A stretch of 42,019 nucleotides of DNA from Candidatus Kuenenia stuttgartensis. GTDB taxonomy: Bacteria > Planctomycetota > Planctomycetia > Planctomycetales > Planctomycetaceae. The position numbers and the translations under genes are program-made. This document shows positions 16,370 through 24,294 of the stretch, in pieces (the first letter of the stretch is position 1; each line of letters starts with the position of its first letter). Under the pieces are notes generated by a model. It was not told the DNA's origin. It made no database searches and saw nothing but the letters and a program-made list of their open reading frames with translations. Location: positions 1 to 42,019 of the forward strand of contig CAMAWN010000027.1 in the NCBI GenBank assembly GCA_945861865.1, given 5' to 3'.

Positions 16370-17509
16370 ATGCGATTCGATCAAAGTTCCGGGCTACGGC
16401 TTGCGATCAGTGCGATGTGTTTGGGAATGCTGCTTGGTTGTGGGGGCGATTCGTCGGCACCGTCCGGCGGCGGTTCGTCACCGAAGCCGCAGCTCGGAGA
16501 GGCTGCTCCGAGTCTCGACCTGAAGCGGATCATCGTGCTCACGAACGGCAACTCGCCGTTTTGGGATGCCGGAGCCGCCGGAGCGAAGGATGCCGAAAAA
16601 GACTTGAACTGTGTCGCTGACGGCTATCGCATTGTGGTCGATCGGAACATGACCAAGGAAGAAGGCCAAATCGAAAAGCTGCGACAGTACGCGAGCGCGA
16701 CCGATGTGGCAGCCATTGCGATCTCCGTGGTGAATGCCAAAAACGCTGTGATCCCTGAAGAGATGAGGAAGTTGCAAAAAGCTGGAATCAAAATTGTCAC
16801 GATTGATTCGGACGTGGATCGTGAGGCGAATCGTGACAGCCGCCAATTTTACCTCGGAACGGACAACGTGGTGGGTGGTCACGAATTGGGCACAGCGATG
16901 AAAGGGTTGTTGCCGAACGGAGGCAAGTACGCGTCGTTTGTCGGCGTCAAGGAGGCCGCGAACGCTCAAGAACGGATGGCCGGATTGGCCGCAGGGGCAG
17001 GGGACCGATTCCTCCAAGCCGAATACCTGGGCGACGAAATCGACGAGTCCGTCGCACGGACGAATGTTCGCGACGCGCTGGATCGTAACGCGGACTTAGC
17101 AATCTTGGCTGGCATCTGGTCGTACAACACGCCGGCGATGATCGACATCGTCAAGCAGTTGAACGCTCGTGAGAAACTGAAGTTGGTCGGCTTCGACGCC
17201 GACCCGCCGGCCATCGTCGGCATGGGCGAAGGGATGCTCGACGCGATGGTCGTCCAGAACCCGTACCAGATGGGCTACCAAGGCGTCCGCGTTCTGAAGG
17301 CATTGCTCAAGAACGACGAAGCGACGGTCAAGGAGATGTTTCCGAATCACGGCTCGGACGATGGCGACTTGTTCGACACGGGGCTGAAGGTGATCGTCCC
17401 CAACGCAGGTTCGCCGCTGATGCCGGAGCAGTTCGGCAAGAAGACCGAGTTCCTGAAGCTCGACGCCTTCAAGGAATGGCTGACGAAATACAACCTGACC
17501 GGCTCGTAG
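16370..17509 (+). CDS. Sugar-type ABC transporter substrate-binding lipoprotein
   Basis: 379 residues from the ATG at 16370, with AGGAG 7 bases upstream. The N-terminus is a lipoprotein signal with lipobox LLGC (Cys24), followed by a Gly/Ser-rich linker. The mature part is a periplasmic-binding protein of the ribose/xylose type (Peripla_BP_4): IIVLTNGNSPFWDAGAAGAKDA, then a conserved NMTKEEGQIEKLRQY region, then VKVIVPN-like closing strands. Such proteins deliver a sugar or related ligand to a membrane permease. The permease gene follows after 84 bases holding a strong hairpin. The longer frame from 16304 adds 22 residues before the signal and is less likely. Confidence 0.92.
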   Translation: MRFDQSSGLRLAISAMCLGMLLGCGGDSSAPSGGGSSPKPQLGEAAPSLDLKRIIVLTNGNSPFWDAGAAGAKDAEKDLNCVADGYRIVVDRNMTKEEGQIEKLRQYASATDVAAIAISVVNAKNAVIPEEMRKLQKAGIKIVTIDSDVDREANRDSRQFYLGTDNVVGGHELGTAMKGLLPNGGKYASFVGVKEAANAQERMAGLAAGAGDRFLQAEYLGDEIDESVARTNVRDALDRNADLAILAGIWSYNTPAMIDIVKQLNAREKLKLVGFDADPPAIVGMGEGMLDAMVVQNPYQMGYQGVRVLKALLKNDEATVKEMFPNHGSDDGDLFDTGLKVIVPNAGSPLMPEQFGKKTEFLKLDAFKEWLTKYNLTGS

Positions 17510-17514
17510 GCGAA

Positions 17515-17579
17515 GTCGGATGGCCGCCCTCGGCCGTCCGAGTTTGAAACAAAACGACGAAGGCCGGCGGCCATCCGAC
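17515..17579. repeat. Long hairpin between binding-protein and permease genes
   Basis: GTCGGATGGCCGCC (17515-17528) pairs perfectly with 17566-17579 across a 37-base loop that contains its own CTCGG-CCGAG stem. It begins 5 bases after the binding-protein stop and ends 14 bases before the permease start. Known parallel: REP hairpins between malE and malF in E. coli protect the upstream mRNA, raising binding protein over permease. A similar role is inferred here. Confidence 0.85.
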
Positions 17580-17593
17580 ACGCCGCACTCCAA

Positions 17594-18829
17594 ATGGCTG
17601 ACGCAAGCGACTCATCTTGGTTCTCGCGATTCCTGCGACAGCATCGGACGGAGTTGTCGTTGCTGGTGGCGGTCGTGGCGGTCGTGCTGTTGACGATGTG
17701 GCTGGACGACAAGCACGCTTACTTTCACAAGCCGTGGTACAACGCGACGGAGATTCTGCGGCAGACGGCGTTGCTGGGCATCCTCGCGCTGGGAGCATCC
17801 GTCGTCATCATCTCTGGCGGGATCGACCTTTCGGCCGGATCGGTGATCGCGTTCAGCGGGACGATCTGTGCGTCTTTGATTTACTGGCTGGCTCCGGTCG
17901 ATGCGCGCGGGACTCCGCTGACGAACGATCTGCCGGTGTGGATGTTGGCGGTCGCGTTCGTGGGGACGATGGTCTCGGCGTTTTTGATCGGCAGTCTGCA
18001 CACCTGGCTGATCACGGTGATCCGCCTGCCGCCGTTCGTGGCGACGTTGGCCTCGCTGGTCGGACTGAGAAGTTTGGCTCGCGTGCTGATGCAGGATGTC
18101 ACGCGCGCGGTGTCCGGCAAACCGAACACGCAGATTTACGTTTACGACAAACTGTTCGGGATGCTTGGCAAGGAGTGGTGGGTGCCGTTAGCGATCTTCG
18201 TCGTGTTGGCGGCGGCGACGTGGTTATTGCTGAGCAAGACGATCACCGGCCGGCACCTGTATGCGATGGGTGGCAACGAAACCGCCGCTCGGCTGAGCGG
18301 CATTCGCACCGAACGGCTGAAGTGGCTGGCCTATTGTTGGGGTTCGATGACGGCGGCGATTACCGGAATTCTTTACACGAGTTTTGTTGGTGTCGCGAAC
18401 CCGGCGTCCATGGGACTCGGCTACGAACTCAACGCGATCGCGGCGAGCGTCGTCGGCGGATGCAGTCTGGCCGGAGGCATCGGCACGATTCCCGGCATCG
18501 CGCTCGGCGCGTTGTTCCTGCGAGTTGTCATCGATTCGGTGGCCAAGACCGTCAAGACGCAGCCGGATGAATTTCAAGGGCTGATCGTCGGTGTGCTGGT
18601 CGTGTTGGCGGTGACGCTCAATGAATTCCGAGGCAAAGCGGGAACCGCTCGCCGATTTCTCCCCGGCGGACTCGGCGTCGTGACTTGGTTAAACCTGACG
18701 CTGCTGAGCGGCGTGCTGGCGATGATCATCGTCTCGTCCCACAAGCTGGCAACCGGTGCCATCACGGCGGCCATCGTGGGAGTCGTGCTCGGAGCGCTCG
18801 TGATTTGGGAGCGGCGGCGGCTTGGATGA
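17594..18829 (+). CDS. ABC transporter permease, ribose/sugar type (BPD_transp_2)
   Basis: 411 residues, strongly hydrophobic, with about ten membrane segments. Family signatures are present: LGASVVIISGGIDLSAGSV (near residue 65) and LRQTALLGILALGASVVI before it, then GRHLYAMGGNETAARLSGI, the usual cytoplasmic loop of RbsC-like permeases. It forms the membrane channel for the ligand bound by the product of the gene upstream. The ATP-binding subunit normally encoded with these genes is not in this window; the next gene is a MoxR ATPase, which is not an ABC ATPase. The ATPase may be shared or encoded elsewhere. Confidence 0.92.
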   Translation: MADASDSSWFSRFLRQHRTELSLLVAVVAVVLLTMWLDDKHAYFHKPWYNATEILRQTALLGILALGASVVIISGGIDLSAGSVIAFSGTICASLIYWLAPVDARGTPLTNDLPVWMLAVAFVGTMVSAFLIGSLHTWLITVIRLPPFVATLASLVGLRSLARVLMQDVTRAVSGKPNTQIYVYDKLFGMLGKEWWVPLAIFVVLAAATWLLLSKTITGRHLYAMGGNETAARLSGIRTERLKWLAYCWGSMTAAITGILYTSFVGVANPASMGLGYELNAIAASVVGGCSLAGGIGTIPGIALGALFLRVVIDSVAKTVKTQPDEFQGLIVGVLVVLAVTLNEFRGKAGTARRFLPGGLGVVTWLNLTLLSGVLAMIIVSSHKLATGAITAAIVGVVLGALVIWERRRLG

Positions 18830-18924
18830 AGCCAGCCTGAAAGATGATTGGCGAGGGATGCCGTCTTGACGCGAAGCCCTTATCCTTCCTCCCGCAACCT
18901 TCAACTTTCATCGCTGGAGTTTCC

Positions 18925-19866
18925 GTGTCGAACGAACATTTCGCGTGGATCAAAGCCCTCGAAGTGAACGTCTCCAAGGCGTTGCTGGGGAAGCCGGAGC
19001 CGGTGCATCTCGCCATTGTCGCGCTGTTAGCGGAGGGGCACATCCTGATTGAGGACGCTCCGGGAGTCGGCAAGACCTCGCTGGCGAAGGCGTTGGCCAA
19101 GAGCCTCAATTGCGACTTCAAGCGGCTGCAATGCACACCGGACATGCTCCCCAGCGACATTCTTGGCAGCAGCATCTACCTGCCGAATCGGGGCGAGTTT
19201 GAGTTCCGGCACGGGCCGATCTTTTCGCACATCCTGTTGATCGACGAGATCAACCGCACGACGCCACGAACGCAGTCGGCGTTACTGGAAGCGATGAACG
19301 AGTTGCAAGTCTCGATCGAGGGGCACACCTACGCACTCAAGCGACCGTTCTTCGTATTGGCAACGCAGAATCCGTTCGAGTTCGAGGGGACGTTCGCTCT
19401 GCCGGAGAACCAACTCGATCGGTTCATGCTCTGCATCGACATCGGATATCCCGAACTCGCGGTCGAAAAAGAAATCCTCACCAGCCATCGGACGGGCGAG
19501 CCGGTCGATGCGTTGCAGCCGGCCATGACGCTCGAACACCTCGCCGAGTTGCAGCAGGCGGTTCGCGACGTGCGGGTCGATGATTCGATCAACGAGTACC
19601 TGCTGAAGATCGTGCAGGCGACGCGGACGCACCCGGAACTATCGCTGGGCATCAGCACACGCGGGGCGTTGACGCTGTATCGAGCCGCTCAAAGCTACGC
19701 CTTGCTCGAACAGCGAGCATTCGTGGTCCCCGACGACATCAAGCGGCTGGCCGTCCCGGTTTTGGCTCACCGAGCCATCAGCAAGGGCCTGGTCCGCGAG
19801 GGCCAACGCGATCGTGTGAAGTCCGTGATCCGCCAAATCTTGGAAAAGACGCCTGTTCCCAAATGA
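18925..19866 (+). CDS. MoxR-family AAA+ ATPase
   Basis: 313 residues from a GTG at 18925 with GGAG 6 bases upstream; an earlier ATG at 18844 is in frame but adds 27 non-conserved residues. Walker A is DAPGVGKTS (44-52), Walker B is LLIDEINRT (104-112), followed by the MoxR segments PRTQSALLEAMNE and ATQNPFEFEGTFALPENQLDRF. MoxR ATPases act as chaperones that insert cofactors or assemble complexes, usually beside DUF58 and von Willebrand A genes. None of those follows here, so its client is unclear. Confidence 0.92.
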   Translation: MSNEHFAWIKALEVNVSKALLGKPEPVHLAIVALLAEGHILIEDAPGVGKTSLAKALAKSLNCDFKRLQCTPDMLPSDILGSSIYLPNRGEFEFRHGPIFSHILLIDEINRTTPRTQSALLEAMNELQVSIEGHTYALKRPFFVLATQNPFEFEGTFALPENQLDRFMLCIDIGYPELAVEKEILTSHRTGEPVDALQPAMTLEHLAELQQAVRDVRVDDSINEYLLKIVQATRTHPELSLGISTRGALTLYRAAQSYALLEQRAFVVPDDIKRLAVPVLAHRAISKGLVREGQRDRVKSVIRQILEKTPVPK

Positions 19867-19891
19867 CTGATTTGAGTTACATCACATCACC

Positions 19892-20040
19892 GAGAAATCC
19901 GAAGCCCGAAACCCGAAGGGATGCTGCTTGCACCCGCAGGAACGGGGATCGACCATGAGTGGCTCTGACCGTTGTTACCGATCATCACGAACACCATTCC
20001 GGCCTTTTCGGATTTCGGGTTTCGAGTTTCGGGTTTCGAT
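19892..20040. repeat. Inverted pair of degenerate heptamer arrays upstream of the DUF255 gene
   Basis: The left arm (19892-19919) reads in units GAGAAAT, CCGAAGC, CCGAAAC, CCGAAGG. The right arm (20006-20040) has five units in the opposite sense: TTTCGGA, TTTCGGG, TTTCGAG, TTTCGGG, TTTCGAT. Period is 7 in both, with 86 bases between. The right arm ends inside the most likely start codon of the DUF255 lipoprotein, so unit number could alter its translation start. Confidence 0.8.
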
Positions 20041-22858
20041 GGCAACAGCTTTCGCTGGTTGCCTGCTGGCTCTGTTCGCCGCTGGTTGCATCGACGCCGA
20101 TCAAGGTGCAGTGGTCGTCAAGCCGCAAAAGTCGAAGAGTGGCTCGGTCGCTTCTGCGTCGTCCTCTCGCAAGCCGACTCGCCGCGCGAATGGCAGTCGT
20201 GATCCGAAGTTGGAACGGGAGCTCGCTCAGGTCGATGAGCTGATTCGACAGGCTGGTGGGTCCGACGCGGACAAGCTCGCGAACGAACTCGACGACGAGG
20301 TTCCCGGAAAATCGCCGATTCGCACCGCGTTCGCCGAAGATCCCGTCGGTGGGAAAAAGGGAACTCCCAAAGCGGGCAAAGCCAACCGGCTGGCGAAAGA
20401 GTCCAGCCCGTATCTGTTGATGCACGCCCACAACCCGGTCGATTGGTTCCCGTGGGGACCGGAAGCGTTCGAGAAAGCGAAGAAGGAAGAGAAGCTGATC
20501 TTCCTGTCGATCGGCTACACCAGTTGCCATTGGTGTCACGTCATGGAACGGCTGGTCTTCTCGAACGACGAGATCGCCAAGTCCATGAACGACAACTTCG
20601 TCTGCGTGAAAGTCGATCGCGAGGAGCGGCCCGACGTCGATGACATCTACATGACCGCGCTGTCGGTCTATTTCCGGCTGAGCGGCTCGGATCAGAACGG
20701 CGGCTGGCCGCTGTCGATGTTCATGACCGCCGAAGGGAAACCGATTGCGGGAGGGACCTACTTCCCACCCGATGATTCCGACGGACGCATGGGCTTCCCG
20801 ACCGTGATGAAGCGCATCTCCGATCTCTGGCGAGACGACCGCAAGTCACTGGAAAACAACGCCGAAGTCCTGACGACGAACATTCGCCGAGTGATGACTA
20901 CCAAGCTCGTCGTGCAAGACACGCCGCTGACGGTCGAACTTGCTGCAGCGACGGTGAAGCATCTCGCCACCACGCACGACGCGAAGTTCGGTGGCTTCGA
21001 CTTCAATCCCGCTCGCGCGAACGCGCCGAAGTTCCCGGTGCCGAGCAAACTTGCACTGCTGCTGTACGCGGCCAATCGTGACGATGATGACACGCTGCGA
21101 GCCAAAATCACCTTCACGCTCGACGCGATGGCAGCGGGCGGCATTCGCGATCATCTGGCCGGCGGCTTTCATCGCTACAGCACTGACCGAGCTTGGAAGG
21201 TGCCGCACTTCGAGAAGATGCTGTACGACAACGCGCAGCTCGCCGACGTCTACGTCGAAGCGTTTCGCCAAACGAAAGAACCGGCCTACAAGCTGATCGC
21301 CGAGGAAATCTGCGACTTCGTGCTCCGCGAGATGACCGACAAACGCGGCGGCTTTTTCTCGGCCCTCGACGCCGACAGCGAGGACGTCGAAGGCAAGAGC
21401 TACGTCTGGTCCGAACGCGAGATCGACCAACTCCTCGGCTCGGAGGCCGAGACGTTCAAACTCGCTTACGGATTGAAGGAGAAAAACACGTTTGAAGTCG
21501 GCTACGTGTTGCATCAGCCGCAGCCGTTCGATCAGATCGCCGCGAAGTTGAAGCTGTCACCCGACGACCTTGGCCGACGATTGGCGGCGGCGAAGCAAAA
21601 ACTCCTGGCGGCTCGCAACCGTCGGCCTCAGCCGCTGACCGATGACAAGGTACTCACCGGCTGGAACGGTCTGATGATCCGAGCGTTGTCGAACGCCGGC
21701 GCTCGTTTCGATCGAGCCGATTACCTCAGCGCTGCCGAACGCGCCGCGATGTTCGTCGTCACCGAACTGCGAGACAAAGAGGGCCGCCTGCGCCGTAGCT
21801 ATCGCGGTTCAGCCAGTCCGATCTTGGGATACCTCGACGATTACACCTACCTCGTGGATGGCCTGATCGCGTTGCACTTGGCGACGAAGGAGCTGAAGTG
21901 GCTCAACGCCGCCAGCCGGCTGACTGACGATCAACTGAAACTCTTCTGGGACGAACAGAACAGCGGCTTCTTCTTCACCGCTACCGATCACGAAGAGCTG
22001 CTCGCGCGGTCGAAGGACCGCTACGACTCAGTCGTACCGTCCGGCAACAGCGCCGCCGTCCGCAACCTCATTCGTCTCGCGGTCCTGACCAAGAACGAGA
22101 GCTATCGCGAGAAGGCCGAACAAACTCTGAAAGCCGCTGCCGGTTCGATGCAGGACTCGCCGGGCGGCTTCGCAAACATGGCTCTCGGCCTGTTCGAGTT
22201 TCTCGACAAGCCCAACTTCGGAGCGTCCCGCAGCAGCGTTGATCCGAACATCCAGCCCGCGTCCGGTGAGGAAGTCATCGACGTTGCCGCGAAACCGAAA
22301 CGCGAGCCGACGAATCCAGCACCGCAATCTGACAAGTCGCCGAAAAACGAGCCGGCCGACAAGCCGAAGAAGACCGAAATTCTCGCCGCCGAGGCGCACC
22401 TCAGTGTCGATCGTCTCCCGGCCGGAAGCTCGTGCCGCGTCGCGATGGTGCTCGACATCAAAGAGGGCTGGCACATCAATCAGAATCCGCCAGACCCGGA
22501 CTTCCAGATGCCGACCACGTTTACGATGAAGACCAAGCACGGCAGCAAGCTGCTCAGCGTGAAGTACCCCAAGGGGCACACGTTCAATTTTCCGGGCCTC
22601 ATCGAACCGATCATGGTTTACGAAGGCCAAGTCGTTCTGTTGGGCACGATCGAAATTCCAGAAGCCGCCGGCGGAAAAATCGAAGAGTTCGAGCTGCTCG
22701 TCAAGTACCAAGCCTGTAGCGACGACCGCTGCGAGCCGCCGAAGACGCTCACGCTCAAAGGCAAGGTCGAGGTCGCACCGGTCGGCGAGAAGGTCAAGAC
22801 GATCAACGACAAGCTGTTCAACCCGCCGAAGCCGGCGACGAAAAAGACCGGTTCGTAG
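20039..22858 (+). CDS. DUF255/YyaL thioredoxin-like lipoprotein fused to a DsbD N-terminal-type domain
   Basis: 939 residues from the ATG at 20039, giving a short lipoprotein signal (LFAAGC, Cys17). Earlier in-frame starts (19928, 19955) would add a 28-37 residue leader and are less likely, though the 20039 ATG lacks a ribosome site. Residues about 115-270 are the DUF255 thioredoxin domain ([20 protein letters not shown], active site SCHWC at 162-166), followed by the (alpha/alpha) barrel typical of YyaL/SSP411 proteins. The last 130 residues resemble the DsbD alpha domain: [16 protein letters not shown], then [13 protein letters not shown] with Cys893 and Cys898. The fusion suggests thiol redox work outside the cytoplasmic membrane. 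Confidence 0.88.
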   Translation: MATAFAGCLLALFAAGCIDADQGAVVVKPQKSKSGSVASASSSRKPTRRANGSRDPKLERELAQVDELIRQAGGSDADKLANELDDEVPGKSPIRTAFAEDPVGGKKGTPKAGKANRLAKESSPYLLMHAHNPVDWFPWGPEAFEKAKKEEKLIFLSIGYTSCHWCHVMERLVFSNDEIAKSMNDNFVCVKVDREERPDVDDIYMTALSVYFRLSGSDQNGGWPLSMFMTAEGKPIAGGTYFPPDDSDGRMGFPTVMKRISDLWRDDRKSLENNAEVLTTNIRRVMTTKLVVQDTPLTVELAAATVKHLATTHDAKFGGFDFNPARANAPKFPVPSKLALLLYAANRDDDDTLRAKITFTLDAMAAGGIRDHLAGGFHRYSTDRAWKVPHFEKMLYDNAQLADVYVEAFRQTKEPAYKLIAEEICDFVLREMTDKRGGFFSALDADSEDVEGKSYVWSEREIDQLLGSEAETFKLAYGLKEKNTFEVGYVLHQPQPFDQIAAKLKLSPDDLGRRLAAAKQKLLAARNRRPQPLTDDKVLTGWNGLMIRALSNAGARFDRADYLSAAERAAMFVVTELRDKEGRLRRSYRGSASPILGYLDDYTYLVDGLIALHLATKELKWLNAASRLTDDQLKLFWDEQNSGFFFTATDHEELLARSKDRYDSVVPSGNSAAVRNLIRLAVLTKNESYREKAEQTLKAAAGSMQDSPGGFANMALGLFEFLDKPNFGASRSSVDPNIQPASGEEVIDVAAKPKREPTNPAPQSDKSPKNEPADKPKKTEILAAEAHLSVDRLPAGSSCRVAMVLDIKEGWHINQNPPDPDFQMPTTFTMKTKHGSKLLSVKYPKGHTFNFPGLIEPIMVYEGQVVLLGTIEIPEAAGGKIEEFELLVKYQACSDDRCEPPKTLTLKGKVEVAPVGEKVKTINDKLFNPPKPATKKTGS

Positions 22859-22862
22859 GATC

Positions 22863-22904
22863 GGCACTCTTGCCCGTTCGTGTCTGTGGTCGGGCAAGAG
22901 TGCC
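22863..22904. repeat. Dispersed hairpin, copy 1 (GGCACTCTTGCCCG)
   Basis: GGCACTCTTGCCCG (22863-22876) and its exact complement (22891-22904) form a 14-bp stem with a 14-base loop, and CCAACCTAC follows. It starts 5 bases after the DUF255 gene stop and ends 5 bases before the stop of the convergent ferredoxin gene. The copy at 29358-29403 has the same arms and right flank. Confidence 0.9.
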
Positions 22905-22908
22905 CAAC

Positions 22909-23205
22909 CTACGAATCTGCTGGCGGCGGGATCGCGCCGGGGGCCGGGACGCCTTTGCCGGCTTTGATGTACTGACCTCGTTGCTGCGCGTACTCGTCGG
23001 GAGTCAGTGAATCGTCGATCGCATCCGGGTTGCTCGCTTCCTCGAAGTAGCGTTTGAGAAACGGCACGCACCAGCCGCAGCCGCTGCCGGCTCCACCGCA
23101 TTCGGAAAGCTGGCTGGCTCGACGCAGAGAATGAATCCGCTGGAAGTTGAGGATCTTCCGCTTCGAGATGTGAAAGCAGTAGCAAATCGTGTCATCCAGT
23201 TCCAC
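22909..23205 (-). CDS. BFD-like [2Fe-2S] ferredoxin
   Basis: 98 residues. It starts MELDDTICYCFHISKRKI, the mark of bacterioferritin-associated ferredoxin-like domains, in which four cysteines hold one [2Fe-2S] cluster: here Cys8, Cys10, and Cys43 and Cys46 in SGCGWC; Cys36 is an extra one. The C-terminal 40 residues are Pro/Gly/Ala-rich and not part of the fold. Such proteins pass electrons, for example to release iron from bacterioferritin. It lies 21 bases after the zinc-ribbon gene on the same strand, at the end of the flavin/Fe-S cluster of genes, so a role in that module is possible but not shown. Confidence 0.88.
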   Translation of the reverse strand: MELDDTICYCFHISKRKILNFQRIHSLRRASQLSECGGAGSGCGWCVPFLKRYFEEASNPDAIDDSLTPDEYAQQRGQYIKAGKGVPAPGAIPPPADS

Positions 23206-23226
23206 GAGCAGGACTCCGAACTCTCG

Positions 23227-24213
23227 TCAGTCTTTTTGAACCGGCGGATGCAATTCGATGCGGCCTTCGACGGTTCGCCGTTCCAAGCCGACTTGTTTGA
23301 GCAGCGTATCGAGAATCTCCCCCACCGTCGTCTGCTTCAATTGGAGCGTCACCGGCTTTTGGAGTTGCTCGTCATCGACGCGGTCCAAGTCCCAGACGAT
23401 GGGGACTCCGGCAAGTTCCTCAACGGTGTCCAAGACTTTGACGAACGGCACCGGCTTTGGTTGATCGAAACGCACGATCCTCTGCTGCAGTTTGGCCTCG
23501 ACCGCTTCGGGCGACAACACGGCTGGAGTCGGCGGGACCGCAGGTTTTGGCTCTTCCGCAGGAGGCTTCTCGCCGATTGGAACCGGCTTGTCGTCATGCG
23601 GCGGTTCGACGACGGCAACCGGTTCGGGGGGTGGCGGTCGTTCCAACTTGGTGACAGCCTTCGTCGCGTTTTCTTCTGGAATGGTCGGATCAGCTTCCGT
23701 AACGGTCTTGGTGTTCTGTTCGTCCGTTTGAGAAGGCCGCGATTTGTTGTCGGACGCGTTCCCAGTGGATTGAGAGTCGGCCGCGACCGGTGGAACGGAT
23801 TCAGACGGTCCTCGCTCGCGACCGGAGTTCACGACGATCAGCAGGATCACAGCAAACAGCGCAGCGACGATCCAACCCAGCACAGCGGGCCGACGGCTCA
23901 GGCGGTCCCAGGCGGACATCGGAGGTTGCAATACGACACCGAGGTCGGAGACGCTCGACGTGGTTTTCAAACTCGCCCGACGCGCCAGCGAGGGGGCGTC
24001 GACAGGGGTGGCACCCGATTCCTCGCGGACGCTTCGGGTGGGCTTGTCGGAGCGAGGCAACACCTTCGCCTTCACGCCCGCCGAGCCATCGGCCTCGATC
24101 AGCAGTGATTCGTGGCAGTCCGGGCAGTCGAAGGCTCGCCCGACAAACAACGCTCGGTTCTGCAACCGCAGCGGAGCTTGGCACGACGGACATTGAAACG
24201 GGACGACGGACAT
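23227..24213 (-). CDS. Zinc-ribbon, single-pass membrane protein with an STN-like C-terminal domain
   Basis: About 328 residues from the ATG at 24213 (a TTG at 24231 is an alternative). An N-terminal zinc ribbon has two CxxC pairs (FQCPSCQAPL and FDCPDCHESL). Then come a disordered stretch, one membrane helix (WIVAALFAVILLIVVNS), a Pro/Glu/Lys-rich linker, and a C-terminal segment resembling the STN fold of secretins and TonB receptors (VGEILDTLLKQVGLE). The ribbon lies in the cytoplasm and the STN-like part outside, by inference. The linker before the helix contains SLARRAS, encoded by the same 15-base word found in rarA. Function unknown; it is placed between the polyferredoxin and BFD genes. 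Confidence 0.78.
   Translation of the reverse strand: MSVVPFQCPSCQAPLRLQNRALFVGRAFDCPDCHESLLIEADGSAGVKAKVLPRSDKPTRSVREESGATPVDAPSLARRASLKTTSSVSDLGVVLQPPMSAWDRLSRRPAVLGWIVAALFAVILLIVVNSGRERGPSESVPPVAADSQSTGNASDNKSRPSQTDEQNTKTVTEADPTIPEENATKAVTKLERPPPPEPVAVVEPPHDDKPVPIGEKPPAEEPKPAVPPTPAVLSPEAVEAKLQQRIVRFDQPKPVPFVKVLDTVEELAGVPIVWDLDRVDDEQLQKPVTLQLKQTTVGEILDTLLKQVGLERRTVEGRIELHPPVQKD
23978..23992. repeat. 15-bp word shared with the rarA insert
   Basis: CGACGCGCCAGCGAG here is identical to the left arm of the rarA palindrome (4835-4849). On the minus strand it encodes SLARRAS with flanking bases in a disordered linker. I found no inverted partner nearby, so this is half an element or a diverged one. 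Confidence 0.8.
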
Positions 24214-24245
24214 GATGCGGCCGGTGAGCAAGACAAAGTCAGGAT

Positions 24246-24287
24246 TGATCGTTGGTTATTGGCGATTGCAGATGATCAATGACCAAT
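24246..24287. repeat. Degenerate heptamer array after the polyferredoxin gene
   Basis: Units with a 7-base period read TGATCGT, TGGTTAT, TGGCGAT, TGCAGAT, GATCAAT, GACCAAT. The last two are the complement sense of the first ones, so TTGGTTATTG (24252-24261) can pair with CAATGACCAA (24277-24286) through one G-T pair. It starts 8 bases after the polyferredoxin stop on the minus strand and is AT-richer than its surroundings. Confidence 0.7.
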
Positions 24288-24294
24288 TTGCTGA

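Noticed and set aside
11591-20040. Heptamer arrays considered as CRISPR-like repeats
   Set aside because: Units are 7 bases with no spacers and no cas genes; not CRISPR.
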